The notes under the pieces were generated by a model, which worked only from the letters and a program-made list of their open reading frames with translations, searched no databases and was not told where the DNA came from. Below are positions 6,742 to 9,298 of a stretch of DNA of 9,298 nucleotides, piece by piece (position 1 is the stretch's first letter; each line of letters starts with the position of its first letter). Source of the DNA: Actinobacteria bacterium ADurb.Bin346 (GTDB lineage: Bacteria; Actinomycetota; Humimicrobiia; Humimicrobiales; Humimicrobiaceae); NCBI GenBank assembly GCA_002068775.1, contig MWAX01000027.1, positions 1 through 9,298 of the forward strand, read 5' to 3'. Both the position numbers and the translations under genes were made by a program.

Positions 6742-7419
6742 TTACTGTTCTTCTTTTTCAGCAGCTTTTTCCTTGGCTATGACTTCCGGCTCTTCGCCTT
6801 CTGCCTCTTCCTCAGCAACTGGCTGCTCAACAACAAGATGGGTCGGATGGATTATCGATACTATTACTTCTTCGGGATTATTTAAAATCTTTATCTCTTC
6901 CTCAGGAATAATATCTGATACTTTCACGCTCTGGCCCATTTCAAGATTTTTGATGTCATAAACAATTTTTTCTGGGATATCTGTCGGCAGGCATAAAATG
7001 CGGAGTTCCCTGAGCCCGCGCTGGACAACCCCGCCGCCTTCTTTTACTCCAACTGCTTCTTCTTCGTTTAGAATTGAAACAGAAACTGTAGTCTCAACTT
7101 CTTTTTTCATCTGAATGCGGATAAAGTCCACATGCAGGAAGTCAGCGCTTATAGGATCTTTCTGGAATTCTTTTATAAGAGTGGTTTCTTTCTTTTCCCT
7201 GCCGTCTTCCTTAAAATGCATATCAAAAATAATATTTGACATGCTCCTGTTTTTTAATATCTCCTTAAAATTTTTTTTGTCGATTTTTATGCTTAGAGGC
7301 TTTTCTGCCTGTCCATATATTGTTGCAGGGATAAAACCCTCTGCGCGCAACCTTCTTGAAGCATTCTTTTTAAGTTCATCTTTATTTCTTTTTACTACAT
7401 TTATTACAGTATTGCTCAT
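6742..7419 (-). CDS. rplY: Large ribosomal subunit protein bL25, long CTC/TL5 form
   Basis: This protein binds 5S rRNA in the large ribosomal subunit; the CTC form is also known as a general stress protein in Bacillus. At 225 residues it is the long two-domain type, not the roughly 94-residue E. coli L25. Residues 1-95 form the 5S-binding domain, with RRLRAEGFIPATIYG (22-36) and DPISADFLHVDF (88-99), the hallmark end of that domain. Residues 96-192 are the TL5-type beta domain, with LRELRILCLPTDIPEKI and NPEEVIVSI. Residues 199-225 are an acidic, Glu/Ala-rich tail, probably disordered. The start is an ATG with a strong ribosome binding site. pth follows after only 17 bp, so the two are almost certainly co-transcribed. 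Confidence 0.97.
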   Translation of the reverse strand: MSNTVINVVKRNKDELKKNASRRLRAEGFIPATIYGQAEKPLSIKIDKKNFKEILKNRSMSNIIFDMHFKEDGREKKETTLIKEFQKDPISADFLHVDFIRIQMKKEVETTVSVSILNEEEAVGVKEGGGVVQRGLRELRILCLPTDIPEKIVYDIKNLEMGQSVKVSDIIPEEEIKILNNPEEVIVSIIHPTHLVVEQPVAEEEAEGEEPEVIAKEKAAEKEEQ

Positions 7420-7427
7420 TTTTTACC

Positions 7428-7433
7428 CACCTC
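7428..7433 (-). promoter_or_regulatory. Ribosome binding site of rplY
   Basis: GAGGTG on the minus strand matches the 3' part of the Shine-Dalgarno consensus AGGAGGTG. It lies eight bases before the ATG at 7417-7419 and supports that start. Confidence 0.8.
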
Positions 7434-7441
7434 GAAACAGT

Positions 7442-7470
7442 AATTAAACATAAATTAAACATAAATTAAA
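7442..7470. repeat. 11-bp tandem repeat, about 2.6 copies, between prs and rplY
   Basis: On the plus strand the unit AATTAAACATA occurs at 7442-7452 and again, perfectly, at 7453-7463. A third copy is partial (AATTAAA, 7464-7470) and runs up to the prs stop codon. It fills most of the 51-bp gap between prs and rplY. It contains no GC-rich stem, so it does not look like a terminator. Simple slippage in AT-rich DNA is the likeliest origin; no function is evident. Confidence 0.7.
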
Positions 7471-8439
7471 TTAAACAAGATTTTCGCCCTTGAATAACTC
7501 GCTGACAGATTTGCAATCATAAACCTTTTTGATTGTTTTTGCAAGCAGGCCCGCAATTGAAACTACTTTTATCCTTTTACTGTCAAACTCTTTTTTAATG
7601 GGCAGTGTATTTGCAACAACTATTTCTTCTGCCCTTGTGCTCTGCATAACATCTATTGCATTTCCACTGAATATAGGATGCGTCGCCCCCACATAAACCT
7701 TGCTTGCATTGAATTTGAACAGCATATCTATTGCTTCGCATATTGTCCCGCCGGTATCTATCATATCATCAAATATGATTGCTTCCCTGCCTGCAACTTC
7801 ACCAACAAGGTGATCTATTTTTGCTTCATTCGGGCCAGGCCTGATTTTATCAAGTATTGCAAGCGGCAGGTGGAGCTGGCTCGCAAAAATACTTGCTCTT
7901 TTTACGCCACCAACATCAGGGCTTACAACTACGCCATTTTTTATGTTTTTTGTCTTGAAATAATTTGCGATAATGGGTATTGCTGTAACATGGTCAACAG
8001 GGATATCAAAAAACCCCTGAATTGTTGCTGTGTGGAGGTCAACCACTATGAGCCTGTCTATTCCTGCAACTGTTAAAAGATCTGCTATAAGCTTTGCTGT
8101 AATGGGCTCACGGCCTTCAGCTTTTTTATCCTGCCTTGCATACGGATAATGCGGAATTATGCAGTTTATCATTCCTGCAGATGCGCGTTTTAATGCATCC
8201 AGCATTATAAGAAGCTCCATAATGTTGTCGTTTACCGGGTCTCCGCATGATTGCATGACAAATACATCCGCGCCGCGGACACTTTCTTCAAACTTTATAT
8301 GTATCTCACCATTTTTGAATTTATGCCTTGTAACATCTCCTGCGCTTATCCCAAGATGCTCTGCGACTTTTTCAGTGAGCTCGGTATTTGAAGAGCCTGA
8401 AAATAATAGCAGCCTTTTATTGCTCGGGTAATCTCTCAT
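7471..8439 (-). CDS. prs: Ribose-phosphate pyrophosphokinase (PRPP synthase, class I)
   Basis: Prs transfers pyrophosphate from ATP to ribose-5-phosphate, giving PRPP for purines, pyrimidines, histidine, tryptophan and NAD. At 322 residues it has the usual length. Motifs in order: HYPYARQDKK (97-106), the ATP-binding region; DLHTATIQGFFDIPVD (134-149), the family signature; VVSPDVGGVKRA, around residues 171-182; the flexible loop DKIRPGPN, with catalytic Lys198 and Arg200; and DDMIDTGGT (224-232), the ribose-phosphate loop. It ends SVSELF, as is typical. The loop reads K-I-R-P where many class I enzymes have K-R-R-P, and the signature has TAT before IQGFF where AGQ or TDQ is commoner; the catalytic Lys and Arg are kept. 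The ATG at 8437-8439 follows a good AAGGAG site. It lies between glmU and rplY, as in many Bacillota and Actinomycetota. Confidence 0.98.
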   Translation of the reverse strand: MRDYPSNKRLLLFSGSSNTELTEKVAEHLGISAGDVTRHKFKNGEIHIKFEESVRGADVFVMQSCGDPVNDNIMELLIMLDALKRASAGMINCIIPHYPYARQDKKAEGREPITAKLIADLLTVAGIDRLIVVDLHTATIQGFFDIPVDHVTAIPIIANYFKTKNIKNGVVVSPDVGGVKRASIFASQLHLPLAILDKIRPGPNEAKIDHLVGEVAGREAIIFDDMIDTGGTICEAIDMLFKFNASKVYVGATHPIFSGNAIDVMQSTRAEEIVVANTLPIKKEFDSKRIKVVSIAGLLAKTIKKVYDCKSVSELFKGENLV

Positions 8440-8448
8440 TAATAAATA

Positions 8449-8454
8449 CTCCTT
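8449..8454 (-). promoter_or_regulatory. Ribosome binding site of prs
   Basis: AAGGAG on the minus strand lies nine bases before the prs ATG. This near-consensus Shine-Dalgarno fixes the start and sits in the 41-bp gap after glmU. Confidence 0.8.
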
Positions 8455-8480
8455 ATCACATTAAGTTATAAATTAATTTT

Positions 8481-9298
8481 TTATTTGTCTTTTGACTCAA
8501 GTTCTTTTTTCTCTTTTAGCTTTTTCTCCCTGAACCTTACAGCCCCACCCTCAATGTTTGCCTGCGGACAACGTTCAATTGCAAGGCTGTCGGGGGGAAC
8601 GTCTGTTCCTATTACTGAGCCTGCAGCAGTAATTGCGTCTTTTCCTACCCTGACCGGTGCTACAAGCATGGTATCAGAACCAATAAATACGCCATTTTCT
8701 ATAATGGTTTTATTTTTGAGGAAGCCGTCATAATTGCATGTTATTGTCCCTGCACCGATATTTACTTTTTCTCCTATTTCTGCATCTCCAATATAGCTCA
8801 GATGGGGAACCTTGCTGCCTGCAGCTATGTAAGACTTCTTTATTTCACAGCATGCCCCGATCTTTACATTATCAGCAGTTACTGTTCCCGGCCTTACAAA
8901 GCTTGTCGGCCCTATATTGTTTGAAGAGCCAATAATCGCTCCCTGCAGAACCGATCTGTTTATTCTGGTGCCGGGACCTATCGCGCAGTCTTCAATCTGG
9001 GTATCAGGCCCTATTATACACCCCTGGCCGATAGCAGTTTTACCTTTTATAAGGCATCCTGGTTCGATGACTGTATCTTTCTCCACAGACACTTCCGGCC
9101 CGATAAAAATACTTTCCGGAAATCTCATAGTCACACCTTCAAGCATCAGGGCCTCATTTATCCTTTTCTGCATCATTTTCTCAACATAAGCAAGCTGAGA
9201 CCTGTCATTTATCCCCTGCACATTCCCGGGGTCATCTATTGCAATGGCAGATACTATATTTCCATTGCTGACAAGACCTTCGATTACATCAGTGAGAT
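8481..9298 (-). CDS. glmU: Bifunctional UDP-N-acetylglucosamine pyrophosphorylase / glucosamine-1-phosphate acetyltransferase, 5' end outside window
   Basis: GlmU is cytoplasmic. It acetylates glucosamine-1-phosphate with acetyl-CoA and then uridylylates it to UDP-GlcNAc, the precursor of peptidoglycan. About 271 C-terminal residues are visible and the frame is open to the window edge. The fragment begins LTDVIE, followed after about 30 residues by QGINDRSQL, the end of the nucleotidyltransferase domain and the linker helix. A GTG at 9219-9221 is an internal valine (GNVQGIND), not the start. The rest is a left-handed beta-helix of hexapeptide repeats (IGPGTRI, IGSSNNIGP, VNIGAGTITCNYDG). HLSYIGDAEIG supplies the catalytic histidine (codon 8802-8804) and the acetyl-CoA region follows (GSDTMLVAPV). 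The protein ends in a Lys/Glu-rich tail, as GlmU proteins often do. The stop is TAA. prs follows after 41 bp on the same strand. The missing part should be most of the pyrophosphorylase domain. Confidence 0.96.
   Translation of the reverse strand, partial: LTDVIEGLVSNGNIVSAIAIDDPGNVQGINDRSQLAYVEKMMQKRINEALMLEGVTMRFPESIFIGPEVSVEKDTVIEPGCLIKGKTAIGQGCIIGPDTQIEDCAIGPGTRINRSVLQGAIIGSSNNIGPTSFVRPGTVTADNVKIGACCEIKKSYIAAGSKVPHLSYIGDAEIGEKVNIGAGTITCNYDGFLKNKTIIENGVFIGSDTMLVAPVRVGKDAITAAGSVIGTDVPPDSLAIERCPQANIEGGAVRFREKKLKEKKELESKDK

Noticed and set aside
9219..9221. GTG as the start of glmU
   Set aside because: The frame stays open upstream to the window edge and encodes the conserved LTDVIE end of the pyrophosphorylase domain, so this GTG is an internal valine.

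Overview
The window is a compact run of seven housekeeping genes, all on the minus strand, so transcription goes from high to low coordinates. In that order they are glmU (N-terminal part outside the window), prs, rplY (CTC-type long L25), pth, mfd, a membrane-anchored parvulin-type peptidyl-prolyl isomerase, and mazG. No gene on the plus strand is well supported. I see no tRNA, rRNA, CRISPR array, transposon or phage gene.

The organism is an AT-rich bacterium. The order glmU-prs-rplY-pth-mfd is known from both Bacillota and Actinomycetota. The Bacillus-type extras between pth and mazG (fin, spoVT, spoVB) are absent. A SurA/PrsA-like foldase next to mazG, close to mfd, recalls Actinomycetota neighbourhoods. 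My best inference is a low-GC, uncultured Actinomycetota-like lineage, but a deep-branching Bacillota relative is not excluded.

Layout: 9298-8481 carries the C-terminal part of GlmU, including the left-handed beta-helix acetyltransferase domain. 8439-7471 is PRPP synthase. 7419-6742 is L25/CTC and 6724-6110 is peptidyl-tRNA hydrolase. A 109-bp gap follows. 6000-2521 is the transcription-repair coupling factor Mfd, with a short in-frame 12-bp minisatellite near its 5' end. The 181-bp gap at 2340-2520 is the longest between genes; it holds an AT palindrome, a candidate promoter and a perfect 11-bp tandem duplication. 2339-1077 is the foldase, beginning at TTG, and it overlaps mazG (1080-199) by four bases. 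Positions 1-198 contain no convincing gene. There, a block of about 10% GC (1-80) meets a block of about 40% GC (81-200) that has a 44-codon plus-strand open frame without a start codon.

The genes share no single pathway. They form a conserved growth-related cluster: UDP-GlcNAc for the cell wall (GlmU), PRPP for nucleotides and amino acids (Prs), ribosome and tRNA maintenance (L25, Pth), repair of transcription-blocking lesions (Mfd), extracytoplasmic protein folding (parvulin) and NTP-pool cleaning (MazG). I do not see an undescribed multi-gene system. The points of interest are local: the Mfd minisatellite, a Gly/Ser-rich insertion in Pth, the long charged cytoplasmic tail of the foldase, small intergenic repeats, and the orphan open frame at the end.
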